Shown one piece after another: positions 50,732 to 59,230 of a DNA stretch of 64,000 nt; position 1 is the stretch's first letter; every line of letters begins with the position of its first letter. Both the position numbers and the translations under genes were made by a program. The notes below the pieces were generated by a model that had not been told where the DNA came from, did not search any database, and saw only the letters and a list, made by a program, of their open reading frames with translations. Source of the stretch: Spirochaetaceae bacterium UBA5556. Lineage in GTDB: Bacteria > Spirochaetota > Spirochaetia > Treponematales > Rectinemataceae. The stretch spans positions 186,001 through 250,000 of the forward strand of contig DIMW01000001.1 in NCBI GenBank assembly GCA_002425765.1. The letters are read 5' to 3'.

Positions 50732-50759
50732 ATTGTAAAGGATATTTTTTAGATGTCAA
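50732..50759 (-). promoter_or_regulatory. Promoter of the Opp operon
   Basis: On the minus strand a perfect TTGACA (50759-50754), 16 bases, then TACAAT (50737-50732). Between it and the start codon lies ATGACTCATGTCAT (50705-50718), with 5-base inverted arms ATGAC/GTCAT that could be an operator. Confidence 0.6.
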
Positions 50760-50902
50760 TGCCATTAGATCGCGAAAAAACTGAAAAAAAATTTCATAAT
50801 ACGACGGCATATCTCTTAAGTGAATCCTATATGTATATTTTGTAAGGCGTTGTTGCAAAAGCCAGAGGCTGCTGGAAGCGACAGGGCGCGAAGAGCCTAT
50901 GC

Positions 50903-52144
50903 CTAAAGCGTAATGCTTCCCAGAATGACCGGTTTTTTTGCGCCTGTAGTTGCCGGGAGGTTCCCCGGATGTCCCATGAGCGCTTCATGCCCCAGCACCG
51001 CGAAGGCCAAAGGTTCTCGCGCAAATATGGGTATCCCAAAATGCATTGTGGTTTCCAGCGAGACGGCGGGGGGCAGTCTCTCCTGTATCATCGATAAAAG
51101 AGTGGAATTAAGCGCTCCGCCTCCGCCTATTATCACGTCGTCGACCGCCATCTTGGGCATGATATGGTCTTTGTACGCGCGTACGATCGTCTCGGCCGTC
51201 AGAGCCGTTGCCGTCGCGATCATGTCTTCATAAGAAAGCCCTTCTTTTTTGCCCAGTGATTCCAATCGATCGACATAGGATGCCCCGTATACCTCTCTTC
51301 CCGTACTTTTTGGGGGAGACATGGAGAAGAAAGCGTCATCGAGCAAGACTTCGAGCAGAGGGGCAGAGACTTCGCCCGAACGGGCTGTCGCGCCATCTTC
51401 GTCATACTGTCGGGATCCACGGCTCATTCGCCTGACCAGTTCATCGATGATCATGTTGCCTGGTCCCGTATCGAAGGCAAACACCCTCTCTTGCGAGGCT
51501 CCGGCGGGAATGGCCGTCGCGTTGCCGATTCCTCCTATATTCTGGACAATACGCCCGCGCGTCGGATGCCCAAAAAGCAGAGAATCTACATAGGGCGCCA
51601 GAGGCGCGCCCTCCCCGCCCGCCGCCATGTCGGCCGCCCGAAAATCATATATGACAGGTATCCCTGTCCGCTCTTTTACCACGGCGGCGCAGCCGATCTG
51701 CAGCGTGCCGTGCACGCCGACAGGGCCCTGCGGGCCCGGCATCTGTCGTATGACTGGGGCATGCCATACCGTCTGTCCATGGAGGCATATCGCCTCTATT
51801 GAATCCGCACCGAGACAGGACGTCTCAAGCAGGTCCTGGACGGCCTGTGTGTACCATTCACCGAGCATAAAATGCGCATATACAAGAGTATCGATTGTTG
51901 CTTCCCGAAGAGAGCACAAAGGCAGGAGAATCTCTTTTGCTTCCGGGGAATAAGGCACCGACGCGTGATCGAGGTAATGGATTTGGCCGATGCGGCCGTC
52001 GCTCTCCGTGGAAATCCGAACGGCGACCGCGTCCACGCCATCAAAAGATGTTCCGGACATGACGCCTATGAGTACATGATCCTTGCGGGTCCCATAGCTC
52101 CGCATCCTGTCAAAGAGAGAATTTTCGGTGTCGCTCGTTTTCAT
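50903..52144 (-). CDS. anmK: Anhydro-N-acetylmuramic acid kinase
   Basis: AnmK opens and phosphorylates 1,6-anhydro-MurNAc to MurNAc 6-phosphate in peptidoglycan recycling. From the ATG at 52144 (GGGAG 8 bases upstream) the protein has 413 residues; a 40-residue upstream extension is not supported. Motifs are GVMSGTSFDGVDAV near residue 27, YDFRAADMAAGGEGAPLAPY (the family usually has GQGAPL), QNIGGIGN and FDTGPGNMIIDELV. No MurQ etherase is in the window. It lies upstream of the Opp operon on the same strand, 217 bases away. Possible promoter boxes TTGCCA (52220-52215) and TACTCT (52197-52192) are seen. Confidence 0.93.
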   Translation of the reverse strand: MKTSDTENSLFDRMRSYGTRKDHVLIGVMSGTSFDGVDAVAVRISTESDGRIGQIHYLDHASVPYSPEAKEILLPLCSLREATIDTLVYAHFMLGEWYTQAVQDLLETSCLGADSIEAICLHGQTVWHAPVIRQMPGPQGPVGVHGTLQIGCAAVVKERTGIPVIYDFRAADMAAGGEGAPLAPYVDSLLFGHPTRGRIVQNIGGIGNATAIPAGASQERVFAFDTGPGNMIIDELVRRMSRGSRQYDEDGATARSGEVSAPLLEVLLDDAFFSMSPPKSTGREVYGASYVDRLESLGKKEGLSYEDMIATATALTAETIVRAYKDHIMPKMAVDDVIIGGGGALNSTLLSMIQERLPPAVSLETTMHFGIPIFAREPLAFAVLGHEALMGHPGNLPATTGAKKPVILGSITL

Positions 52145-52205
52145 GGCATAGACTCCCGCGCCGAGTTGATCTGTGTGGTTCTTCCATCTGGAGAGTAACC
52201 TGCTT

Positions 52206-52220
52206 TTGCCAGGATGGCAA
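52206..52220. promoter_or_regulatory. Inverted repeat in the anmK/aroE-like divergent region
   Basis: TTGCCA and TGGCAA are perfect 6-base arms around 3 bases. The site covers the likely -35 box of anmK and is about 65 bases before the divergent gene. It could be an operator for anmK. Confidence 0.4.
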
Positions 52221-52244
52221 TGTGGGGATAAAATGGGAATGTCG

Positions 52245-52276
52245 TATACTGTATAGTATGGCATATACTGTATATG
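52245..52276 (+). promoter_or_regulatory. Tandem palindromic repeats before the AroE-like gene
   Basis: TATACTGTATA occurs twice (52245-52255 and 52264-52274), 19 bases apart. The second copy extends to CATATAC/GTATATG around one base (52262-52276). It ends at the GGAGG ribosome site, so a bound regulator would block transcription or translation start. The form TATAC-N-GTATA resembles GntR-type operators; the regulator is not in this window. Confidence 0.5.
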
Positions 52277-52284
52277 GAGGAATC

Positions 52285-53145
52285 ATGATGACTCGGAATT
52301 ATAAGCCTGAACTGGTGGGCGTGTTTGGTTGTCCAGTCGCCGAAAACCCGACAGTGGTCATGATGGAAGCGGCTTTCCGCCATCTGGGCATCGATTGGCG
52401 TTATCTGACTATCGAGGTGAAGCCAGAGGATCTGGCAGATGCGGTGAAGGGGATGAAGGCCTTCAACATGAGGGGCATCAACCTCACTATTCCCCATAAA
52501 ATTGAGGTGATGCGTTACCTTCATGAGATTGCCGAGGATGCGCGTCTCATTGGAGCCGTGAATACGGTAGTCAACGATGGTGGGCGGCTTCGGGGAGAGA
52601 ACACCGACGGTAAGGGTTTTGTCCGGTCGCTGAAGGATGAATTCGGAAACGTGATGGAGGGATCCCGCGTATGTTTGCTCGGCGCGGGCGGGGCCGCGCG
52701 TGCGATCGCCGTTGAGTTGGCGCTTGCCGGTGCCGCCGAGGCTACTATCGTGAACAGAAGCAGGGCGAAAGGTGAAGCCCTTGTCGCCACGCTGAATGCC
52801 CGGACGAAGTGTCGGGCCCGATATCTGTCGTGGGAGGGCGCGCTCAAGATCCCGGAGAGTGCTCAGATTCTCGTGAACGCGACGTCGGTCGGCCTTTTCC
52901 CCAACATCGACGCGGCGCCCAATATCGACTACGACTCGATCCGAAACGGAACCATCGTCTGCGACGTCATTCCCAATCCACCAAGATCGCTCTTTTTAAG
53001 GCGAGCCGAAGCGCGCGGAGCGAGGACGATCGACGGGCTCGGAATGCTAGTGAATCAGGGCGTCATAGGCTTCAAGCTGTGGACAGGGCTCGACGCGCCC
53101 CGTCCTGCCATGATCAAGGCCCTCACGAAGGAGTTCAATATCTGA
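52285..53145 (+). CDS. Shikimate dehydrogenase-like NAD(P)-dependent enzyme with altered substrate pocket
   Basis: AroE-fold protein of 286 residues. The start is ATG 52285 or 52288 after GGAGG. The catalytic Lys in NLTIPHK, Asp in ENTDGKGF, the GAGGAARAIA nucleotide loop and QGVIGFKLWTG are all present. However, the substrate-carboxylate motif HSxSPxxHN is replaced by ENPTVVMME, so the first binding Ser and the His-Asn are lost. A different hydroxy-acid or cyclic polyol substrate is therefore likely. It is convergent with the LyxK-type gene, overlapping by 11 bases, and divergent from anmK. An AroE function in aromatic synthesis is possible but doubtful. Confidence 0.75.
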   Translation: MMTRNYKPELVGVFGCPVAENPTVVMMEAAFRHLGIDWRYLTIEVKPEDLADAVKGMKAFNMRGINLTIPHKIEVMRYLHEIAEDARLIGAVNTVVNDGGRLRGENTDGKGFVRSLKDEFGNVMEGSRVCLLGAGGAARAIAVELALAGAAEATIVNRSRAKGEALVATLNARTKCRARYLSWEGALKIPESAQILVNATSVGLFPNIDAAPNIDYDSIRNGTIVCDVIPNPPRSLFLRRAEARGARTIDGLGMLVNQGVIGFKLWTGLDAPRPAMIKALTKEFNI

Positions 53146-54664
53146 ATTCGGACCACACGTGGTCGAGAGAGGCCGCAATATCCTGGTATAGAAGATATTT
53201 GCGCTCGTATATCCGTACGTTTTCCAGATTTGGGCTGAGCTGGTCCGTCAGGTGTACCATGTGCCGGACCGCCTCGCGCGCGTCTTGGTAGTAGCCGCTT
53301 GCCACGGCGGCTGACATAGCCGCGCCTAGAGCTCCCGGTTCAGACACCGTGACGGTCTCTATCGGCAGTCCGAAAATATCGGCCATGATCTGCGTCCAGA
53401 GTTTGGATTTCGTGGCGCCACCGCTGAGGCGGATCACGGGATCATCTGTCCGATTCTTTCTGAACTGAGTCAGTAGCTTCTCGAGATGGGTCTTGTGGCT
53501 AAAGGCGATACCCTCGAGGACGGCACGGATCATGTGCGCTTTCGTGTGCGTCACAGAAAAGCCAACAAAGGACGCGCGTGCCTCGGGGTTGTAGTTTGAG
53601 CCGAAGAGAAACGGTAAAAATACAAGGTCACACTGGTTAGGGAGTATGGCGGAGGCCATCTGCTCGGCCTCTTCGTATACTGATGCGCTGTCGGCCTTTG
53701 CCTTGAACGTTTCTTTCTCGAGAAAACAGTTGAGAAACCACTCATAGTTGCCCGCAGAAGTCGGGCTCGATTCTTCGATAAGATAGTATTCAGGCAGGCA
53801 GAAAAGAGAATTCATCATCACGCTGCCGTCGATGACAGGCTGTGGCGAGACGTACTCATTGATGCTCCATGTGCCGGCGACGACACAAATGTTTCCCGGA
53901 TCGACAATGCCGGATGCTATCGCGCATGCGTCGATGTCGAACATGCCTCCTGCGACAGGCGTCCCTTCGATGAGACCTGTCGTCTCGGCCGCTTTGGCGC
54001 TGATCTTTCCCGCCATGTCCGTCGAGCGCAGCGGTGGAGGCAGCGCATCGAAAAAATCACCGAGGCCATATTCATTCAAGAGCTCGCGATCGAAGCACCG
54101 GTCACGGATATTCATGAGTCCCGAGCCGGAGTAATCGGTGATCTCGGCTCCGGCCTCTCCCGTCAGCATGAAGCGAATGTAGTCTTTCGCCTCGAATACC
54201 CAGCGCACTTTTTTAAGTACGTCGGGGTTGTGGTCCCTGAACCATGCCAGAAGTGAGACGGGCTGGCAGGCGAGTATTTTCTGAAATGTTTTGGAAAAGA
54301 CCCGCGAAGCGGTCCCGTCATTTTGCCACCGGAGAGGGTATTCCCATGCGCGCGTATCGGTCGAGACAATGCCCTGATATGCGGGGCTATGGTCCTTTCC
54401 CCAGAGATAGAGACCCTTGCCGTGGCCTGTGCAGCCTACGCCGGCGATAGAGCTTGGATCGGTGCCCGTTTGCCTGAGCACTTCCCGAATGATGTCGCAG
54501 TTGGACTTCCACATCCCAAGCATATCGCGCTCAGCGAATCCTGGCTGGGGAGTGTGGAATGGGACATTTGCGGAAGCGACGCCTATCTCTGTGCCTGCTC
54601 CGTCGAAGATGGCCGCCTTAGCCACAGTGCCACCATTATCCAGACCGAGGAAATACTGTCTCAT
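53135..54664 (-). CDS. FGGY-family sugar kinase, L-xylulose kinase (LyxK) type
   Basis: ATP-dependent ketose kinase of 509 residues. The ATG at 54664 follows AGGAG by 7 bases and lies 2 bases after the upstream stop. Motifs are LGLDNGGTVAKAAIFD, PGFAERDM, GCTGHGKGLYLW, GGMFDIDACAIASG, SPTSAGNYEWF and LSGGATKSKLWTQI. The GKGLYLW and SPTSAGNxEWF stretches are closer to E. coli LyxK than to D-xylulokinase. It would form L-xylulose 5-phosphate, the substrate of the adjacent UlaE-type epimerase. L-ribulose or another ketose remains possible. Confidence 0.8.
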   Translation of the reverse strand: MRQYFLGLDNGGTVAKAAIFDGAGTEIGVASANVPFHTPQPGFAERDMLGMWKSNCDIIREVLRQTGTDPSSIAGVGCTGHGKGLYLWGKDHSPAYQGIVSTDTRAWEYPLRWQNDGTASRVFSKTFQKILACQPVSLLAWFRDHNPDVLKKVRWVFEAKDYIRFMLTGEAGAEITDYSGSGLMNIRDRCFDRELLNEYGLGDFFDALPPPLRSTDMAGKISAKAAETTGLIEGTPVAGGMFDIDACAIASGIVDPGNICVVAGTWSINEYVSPQPVIDGSVMMNSLFCLPEYYLIEESSPTSAGNYEWFLNCFLEKETFKAKADSASVYEEAEQMASAILPNQCDLVFLPFLFGSNYNPEARASFVGFSVTHTKAHMIRAVLEGIAFSHKTHLEKLLTQFRKNRTDDPVIRLSGGATKSKLWTQIMADIFGLPIETVTVSEPGALGAAMSAAVASGYYQDAREAVRHMVHLTDQLSPNLENVRIYERKYLLYQDIAASLDHVWSEFRY

Positions 54665-54666
54665 GG

Positions 54667-55536
54667 TCAATCTCCTGTGAATATCCGCTCGAGCTTTTTA
54701 AAGAGGAAGGAGTGTGCGTTTTCGATTTCTGCCTCCCAGTCAGATGATGGGGAGAACCAGAATTCCGAAGTGAATATACGCACGCCCTGTTTTGCCATCT
54801 CGGCGATACACGAATCGAAGTCGACGCGCCCCTGTCCGTATGATACCTCACGAAAGACACCGGGCTTCGTCTCTTTCAGGTGGACGGCCACAGTATGCCC
54901 TTCCCCGCATCGCAGGTCCTGCACGATCCTCCGTACGTCTCCCTGAAACGCATTGGTGACATTACCGACATCAGGATACAGCTGCAAATAAGGGGAATTT
55001 ATCGACTTCACGAATTCAAGTGCTTTTTCGACTGTGTTCATGAAAGGCGTTTCCATTGTCTCGAATGCGAGACACACACCGTAACGCGCGGCATATTCGA
55101 CGCTTTTGGCGAGATTTTCCGCGAAAAGTGCCCTCGTTGCGGGCGTTGAGGGTTCATAGTAGACATCGTAGCCAGCGATCTGGATGATTCTGACACCGAG
55201 CGAGGACGCCAACTCTATCGCCTTTCTCATGATCTCCATGCCCCGCGAGCGTACTGTGGGATCAGCGCTGCCGATCGGATATTTTCTGTGGCCGGAGAGA
55301 CAGAGGGTAGGGAGAGCGATCCCTGTGTCGCGAATTATCTCGAGTACTTCGCGCCTCCAGGTCTGAGGCGCCTCTAAACGGGCAAGCCTTTCATCGCTCT
55401 CGTCAATGCTCAGTTCCATTGCACTATAGCCATACCGTGCGGCAGCCTGTAGTTTCTCCCGTAGAGCTAGCCATGGTGGAATGGCCTTTTCATAGATACC
55501 TAGTGAGAATGTTTCGCGCATCTTTTCATTGGTCAT
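54667..55536 (-). CDS. L-ribulose-5-phosphate 3-epimerase, UlaE/SgbU type
   Basis: TIM-barrel enzyme that interconverts L-xylulose 5-phosphate and L-ribulose 5-phosphate, 289 residues. Family stretches are SLGIYEKAIPPW, MELSIDESDERLARL, CLSGHRKYPIGS, RGMEIMRKAIELAS, QIAGYDVYYEP, LYPDVGNVTNAFQGD and AVHLKETKPGVFR, including metal-binding Glu, Asp and His. The ATG overlaps the upstream stop as ATGA. It sits just before the LyxK-type kinase. AraD/UlaF, the next step to D-xylulose 5-phosphate, is not in the window. Confidence 0.9.
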   Translation of the reverse strand: MTNEKMRETFSLGIYEKAIPPWLALREKLQAAARYGYSAMELSIDESDERLARLEAPQTWRREVLEIIRDTGIALPTLCLSGHRKYPIGSADPTVRSRGMEIMRKAIELASSLGVRIIQIAGYDVYYEPSTPATRALFAENLAKSVEYAARYGVCLAFETMETPFMNTVEKALEFVKSINSPYLQLYPDVGNVTNAFQGDVRRIVQDLRCGEGHTVAVHLKETKPGVFREVSYGQGRVDFDSCIAEMAKQGVRIFTSEFWFSPSSDWEAEIENAHSFLFKKLERIFTGD

Positions 55537-56783
55537 TTCTTGCCAAGAGTATGCACCAATGCTCTCAGGGAGGAGAATGAACCATCCAGTGTTACGCGCT
55601 GATGGGCTTTTGTGGTTTTTATGACGATCGCCTCTTCTTCCGCCTCGATGCCGGTGATCGGGTCCGCGACGATCGAGTCGTCCAGCTCCACAAGCGTGGT
55701 ACCATAGAGAAGAAGACGTTCGCCATTCGCCGCGACTGTGACGGTGGTAGGAGTGTCTAGAAGTTTTGGGTGTGCACGGGAATATTCAAGTCCGTTCGCG
55801 AAGGCGCCGACTGCGTTTTCCGTGCCCAGGCAGAAGGTGCGATCCGCGCCTCCTTCGCTGAGCGCCCAAGGCGTGAAAGTGCGTCCGCCATATTGCATCC
55901 AGAGGTCGTTGAAGCCGAGCGCGATCTCTTTTTCAGGCAGGTTTTTTTGACCTGGAAAGAACGTGATATATGCGAGCTTGAGCACTGGATTGATCACGCA
56001 GCTCCACCCCAACCGAGCATCTTTCGGAACCGCCCCGGTGACAAAATCGGTATATCCGATCATGCCGGGGACGAAACTCAAATCCGCATTCGTGCCGTCG
56101 TGGCATGGCGCCCGCGAAAGGTTCTCGAACTGTACGCCTTGGATCAGCCTTCCCGTATCGTCGAACTCGGTGCCAGCCGGCGCGGCCATAAAGCTGCGGG
56201 CGCTCGTGTAAATGCGACAGCCTGCCTGGAGGAAGGGGGCCCCTGTTGTATTGTGATGGGCAATATGTATTGCGATGGGCGAACCGCCATGATTCCTTAT
56301 CGAGATAACTGAGTAATGAGCCGGATGGTTTTTTTGGACCACATCATATTTTTTGTATGATAGCGGCATGGATCTGTCAGGACTCTGTAATGAGAATATC
56401 GCATATGCTGCGTTTTCATCCGTCAGGACACCCGATGAGGATATGTTCCAGCGTTCATTTGCGGTCCATCCATGCGCAGGCAGTTTTGTGCCATCCATAG
56501 TACAATCAGGGCCAAAATTGGGGCTGCAGGGGAAATCGCCCGCCAGGATATAGAGGATTTTGCCTTTCCAGTACAGTGCATGGGTCGCCGGGTTCCACGG
56601 CTGACCGGAATTCCCCCGAAAATCGGGGATCCAGTGTGCATTTATGGCACCCCTGCCTTTTCTCAAGCTGAATTCCGGTACCATGCCCCCAAGGTCATCG
56701 ATGACCGCCCGTACTTTTTCATTGCTCAGCACAATCGAATTGCGGCCAAAATAGCGTATATGCTCTGCACTTGTCGTTATCAT
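55533..56783 (-). CDS. Galactose-mutarotase-like protein (aldose epimerase/DUF4432-like)
   Basis: Unassigned 416-residue protein, all-beta by pattern. LPAHGWTANERWNI near residue 90 and HIAHHNTTGAPFL near 185 match the active-site His positions of the aldose 1-epimerase/DUF4432 fold. The ATG at 56783 follows AGAGGG; an in-frame TTG at 56801 overlaps it. It probably acts on a free sugar or sugar-like compound, for example by ring mutarotation. It is coupled to the epimerase gene by ATGA. Confidence 0.55.
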   Translation of the reverse strand: MITTSAEHIRYFGRNSIVLSNEKVRAVIDDLGGMVPEFSLRKGRGAINAHWIPDFRGNSGQPWNPATHALYWKGKILYILAGDFPCSPNFGPDCTMDGTKLPAHGWTANERWNISSSGVLTDENAAYAIFSLQSPDRSMPLSYKKYDVVQKNHPAHYSVISIRNHGGSPIAIHIAHHNTTGAPFLQAGCRIYTSARSFMAAPAGTEFDDTGRLIQGVQFENLSRAPCHDGTNADLSFVPGMIGYTDFVTGAVPKDARLGWSCVINPVLKLAYITFFPGQKNLPEKEIALGFNDLWMQYGGRTFTPWALSEGGADRTFCLGTENAVGAFANGLEYSRAHPKLLDTPTTVTVAANGERLLLYGTTLVELDDSIVADPITGIEAEEEAIVIKTTKAHQRVTLDGSFSSLRALVHTLGKK

Positions 56784-56821
56784 ACGTTTCCCTCTGGCCA
56801 AAGAAAAAACACCGACTATTT

Positions 56822-58015
56822 TTAGACTTCCGGTCCAAAATGCTTGAGCATGACCAGATTATCCGTCGTACTTGAATTGGTGATCAGGATTCCTTCCCGA
56901 GCCGCCCTTTCGGTGACAAAGACTTCATCCTGCGTCATCTGTCCGAAGCGGATCATGGCGGGCGACTCGATGTCGAGTGAACCCATCTTCCCGTGGCCCT
57001 GGACCACGATTGCGCCATATGGTCCCTTGTCCCTGACGAGGGCGGAGCGGCCGGGCAGAATCGTGAGCTCTTTTGCCGAGAAATACTGGGTTTTATAGAC
57101 GATCTGGTATTCCTCATACCCTTCCGCGTGCATTTCTTCTATGGGCTTGACAGGCTTTGGCGACATGAAACGATGTTCATAGAAGAGAGGATCGGTGTTC
57201 AGATCCCAATCGAGAAGATCGACATAGTAATCGAGATCGTCTTTCCTGTCTTCCGGAATATCTTTCTGCAATAGTTCCTTGGGCGTATAGGCATTCCATA
57301 CGATATTCTGGAACATCGAGAACACATCGGACGCACGCTGCGGTTCATAGGTCAGGAGCGATCCGGGCGCATGGAGGATTCCGGGAGGCACGTCCCATCC
57401 GGTGCCGGGCTGTAGCATATACGCACGAGAAAGCGCAAGAATATTGTTGTCTCTTTTATCCCAGTCGGCGAGACATTGCTTGAGCTGCTCTTTCGTGGTT
57501 CCGGGGTTGAGGCCAAAGAAAGTATAGGGAAACCATCCACCGTGGTTATTGAGCTGTTTTGGGAAGTAGTAAGCTTCAGGCTTGCCCATTTGACCTATGT
57601 TTGCGGCCATCTTGTCCGTATGATGAACATGGTGAGGCAGGGGCTCCTGGTTGTCGAAAAATTTTGAATACGCGCGCCAGCCGCCATAAGTATTCATGAC
57701 AGCATCACCGAGAATTTCGCGCCCTGCAATTTCAATAGCATCTTTCAGGAGTACATGATGTTTTTCATCCGCCCAGACAAACGAAAGACCTTCAAAAGCT
57801 GTCGTCAGAGGACCATTATCAGCCATGGTGGTCGAGGCGAACCACCGTTCATCGATGCCACCACGATTCGCGCCATAGGCGTAGTAATCGTTGGGGTGGA
57901 GCTTGAGACGCCTGCCGGGGATGCAGAATGAGCGCGGAACCCATGCCGGTTCCAGCCTTAAAATTCCTTTTCCTTCGTTCAGGGCCTTTTCAATCATTTG
58001 CTTTTCTTGGGCCAT
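56822..58015 (-). CDS. PMI-like cupin protein, putative sugar isomerase
   Basis: Unassigned protein of 397 residues resembling class I mannose-6-phosphate isomerases. Metal-ligand-like PLPHHVHHTDKMA lies near residue 125, followed by QLNNHGGWFPYTFFGLNPG. The cupin PGTGWDVPPGILHAPGSLLTYE near residues 202-223 has the His of the second site. The C-terminal half has another cupin-like beta set (PGRSALVRDKGPYGAIVVQG). It may be a sugar isomerase feeding a ketose to the LyxK-type kinase. GGAGG lies 6 bases before the ATG. It is the first enzyme gene after lacI. Confidence 0.5.
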   Translation of the reverse strand: MAQEKQMIEKALNEGKGILRLEPAWVPRSFCIPGRRLKLHPNDYYAYGANRGGIDERWFASTTMADNGPLTTAFEGLSFVWADEKHHVLLKDAIEIAGREILGDAVMNTYGGWRAYSKFFDNQEPLPHHVHHTDKMAANIGQMGKPEAYYFPKQLNNHGGWFPYTFFGLNPGTTKEQLKQCLADWDKRDNNILALSRAYMLQPGTGWDVPPGILHAPGSLLTYEPQRASDVFSMFQNIVWNAYTPKELLQKDIPEDRKDDLDYYVDLLDWDLNTDPLFYEHRFMSPKPVKPIEEMHAEGYEEYQIVYKTQYFSAKELTILPGRSALVRDKGPYGAIVVQGHGKMGSLDIESPAMIRFGQMTQDEVFVTERAAREGILITNSSTTDNLVMLKHFGPEV

Positions 58016-58044
58016 TTCAACCCTCCTTTACACTGGGCATATAT

Positions 58045-59073
58045 TCAATTCACTGTAATGCATTTCTCCGGCGGTTCTGCCGTTGTTTCGCGCACGATGA
58101 GTTCAGGCTGAAGCATTATCTGGATTTTTCCCGTTTTATCTTCTTTGTTTGCCGCATGGTCGATGATGATATCGACAGCGTGTCTGCACATATCACAGAA
58201 AGGCTGGGCAATGGTGGTAAGCGCAGGCTGCATCATCCAGGACTGCTGGATGTTGTCGAGACCGATGACGGAGACTGCTTCTGGCACAGGTATGGAATGT
58301 TTCGAGAGATAATTGAGAACACCCATTGCCATGTAATCATTTTGGGCCCACAGCGCGGTAAACTGCGCTCCGGTATCCAGAAAATAGGCGATCCCCTTTT
58401 TCCCCGATTCGAATTTGAAATTCCCTTCATAGAGGCACTTGTCTTCGAGAACAGCCCCTGCCTTGTGGACCGTTTCCGTGAAACCCGCAAGCCTGTCACG
58501 ATTGATCGCAATATCGAGCGGACCCGTAATACATGCAAAACGCTCATGTCCCAATGAAAGCAGATGCTCGGCCGCTATTTTCCCGCTCGCGTAGTTGTCC
58601 ATGACGACTGAGGGTATATCTTCCCTTTCCAGCGTTCTATCGATGATAGCCACCGGGATCTTGGTCTTGTCGAGAATCTTCAAAACATGGCTCTTGTCTG
58701 AAACTCGAGAAAAAATAATGCCATCGATATTGCGGCGAATAAGATTTTCGATAAATCGCTCCTCGCGATCGGGGTCGGAGTTAGTAGAGCCAATGATGAG
58801 GTTATACCCTTTGGCCTCAGCGGCTTCTTCAGTGAACCGCATGAAAGAAACGAAGGTCTCGTTCTGCATTTCCGGCACGACGAGACCGAGAAGCTTCGTG
58901 CTCTTGATTCTGAGTCCGCGCGCGACAAGATTTGGTTTGTAGTTGATATCACGGACAGCCTTTTCAACCCGGCGCAGGGTTTCTTCCGATACCGGGATAT
59001 TCCCGTTTATGGCACGTGAGACAGTCGATGTCGAAACACCAGCGAGCCTGGCAACGTCTTTCAATGATGGCAT
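58045..59073 (-). CDS. LacI-family transcriptional regulator
   Basis: Repressor of 342 residues. The DNA-binding HTH SLKDVARLAGVSTSTVSRAI is at residues 3-22, followed by the hinge helix NLVARGLRIKSTKLLGLVVP. The rest is a periplasmic-binding-protein-like ligand domain (about 62-330) with PSVVMDNYASGKIAAEHLL and VIGLDNIQQSWMM. It is divergent from the ribose-type transporter and first in the catabolic arm. Its own promoter contains a near-perfect operator, so it should be autoregulated. The inducer is unknown; a pentose or its phosphate is likely. Confidence 0.92.
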   Translation of the reverse strand: MPSLKDVARLAGVSTSTVSRAINGNIPVSEETLRRVEKAVRDINYKPNLVARGLRIKSTKLLGLVVPEMQNETFVSFMRFTEEAAEAKGYNLIIGSTNSDPDREERFIENLIRRNIDGIIFSRVSDKSHVLKILDKTKIPVAIIDRTLEREDIPSVVMDNYASGKIAAEHLLSLGHERFACITGPLDIAINRDRLAGFTETVHKAGAVLEDKCLYEGNFKFESGKKGIAYFLDTGAQFTALWAQNDYMAMGVLNYLSKHSIPVPEAVSVIGLDNIQQSWMMQPALTTIAQPFCDMCRHAVDIIIDHAANKEDKTGKIQIMLQPELIVRETTAEPPEKCITVN

Positions 59074-59093
59074 AATGATCAGCCTCTATTCGT

Positions 59094-59117
59094 GATATCG
59101 ATTGCACAAACGATATC
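59094..59117. promoter_or_regulatory. LacI operator 1, over the lacI promoter
   Basis: GATATCG and CGATATC flank TTG-CA-CAA, giving a 24-base palindrome with one mismatch per half. On the minus strand TATCGT (59115-59110) inside it is the -10 of lacI, 17 bases from a perfect TTGACA (59138-59133). A bound repressor would therefore block lacI and the catabolic arm. Confidence 0.75.
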
Positions 59118-59138
59118 TCAAATTCAATCTGTTGTCAA
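59110..59138 (-). promoter_or_regulatory. Promoter of lacI and the catabolic arm
   Basis: TTGACA (59138-59133), 17 bases, TATCGT (59115-59110), overlapping operator 1. The start codon of lacI is 37 bases downstream. Confidence 0.6.
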
Positions 59139-59230
59139 TATTTTTAGTATTTAAATATTATTACATATATTATATATAGATAAAATTTATATTTATATTC
59201 TGTTTCGTATGTATCTAATAAGTCTCTGCA

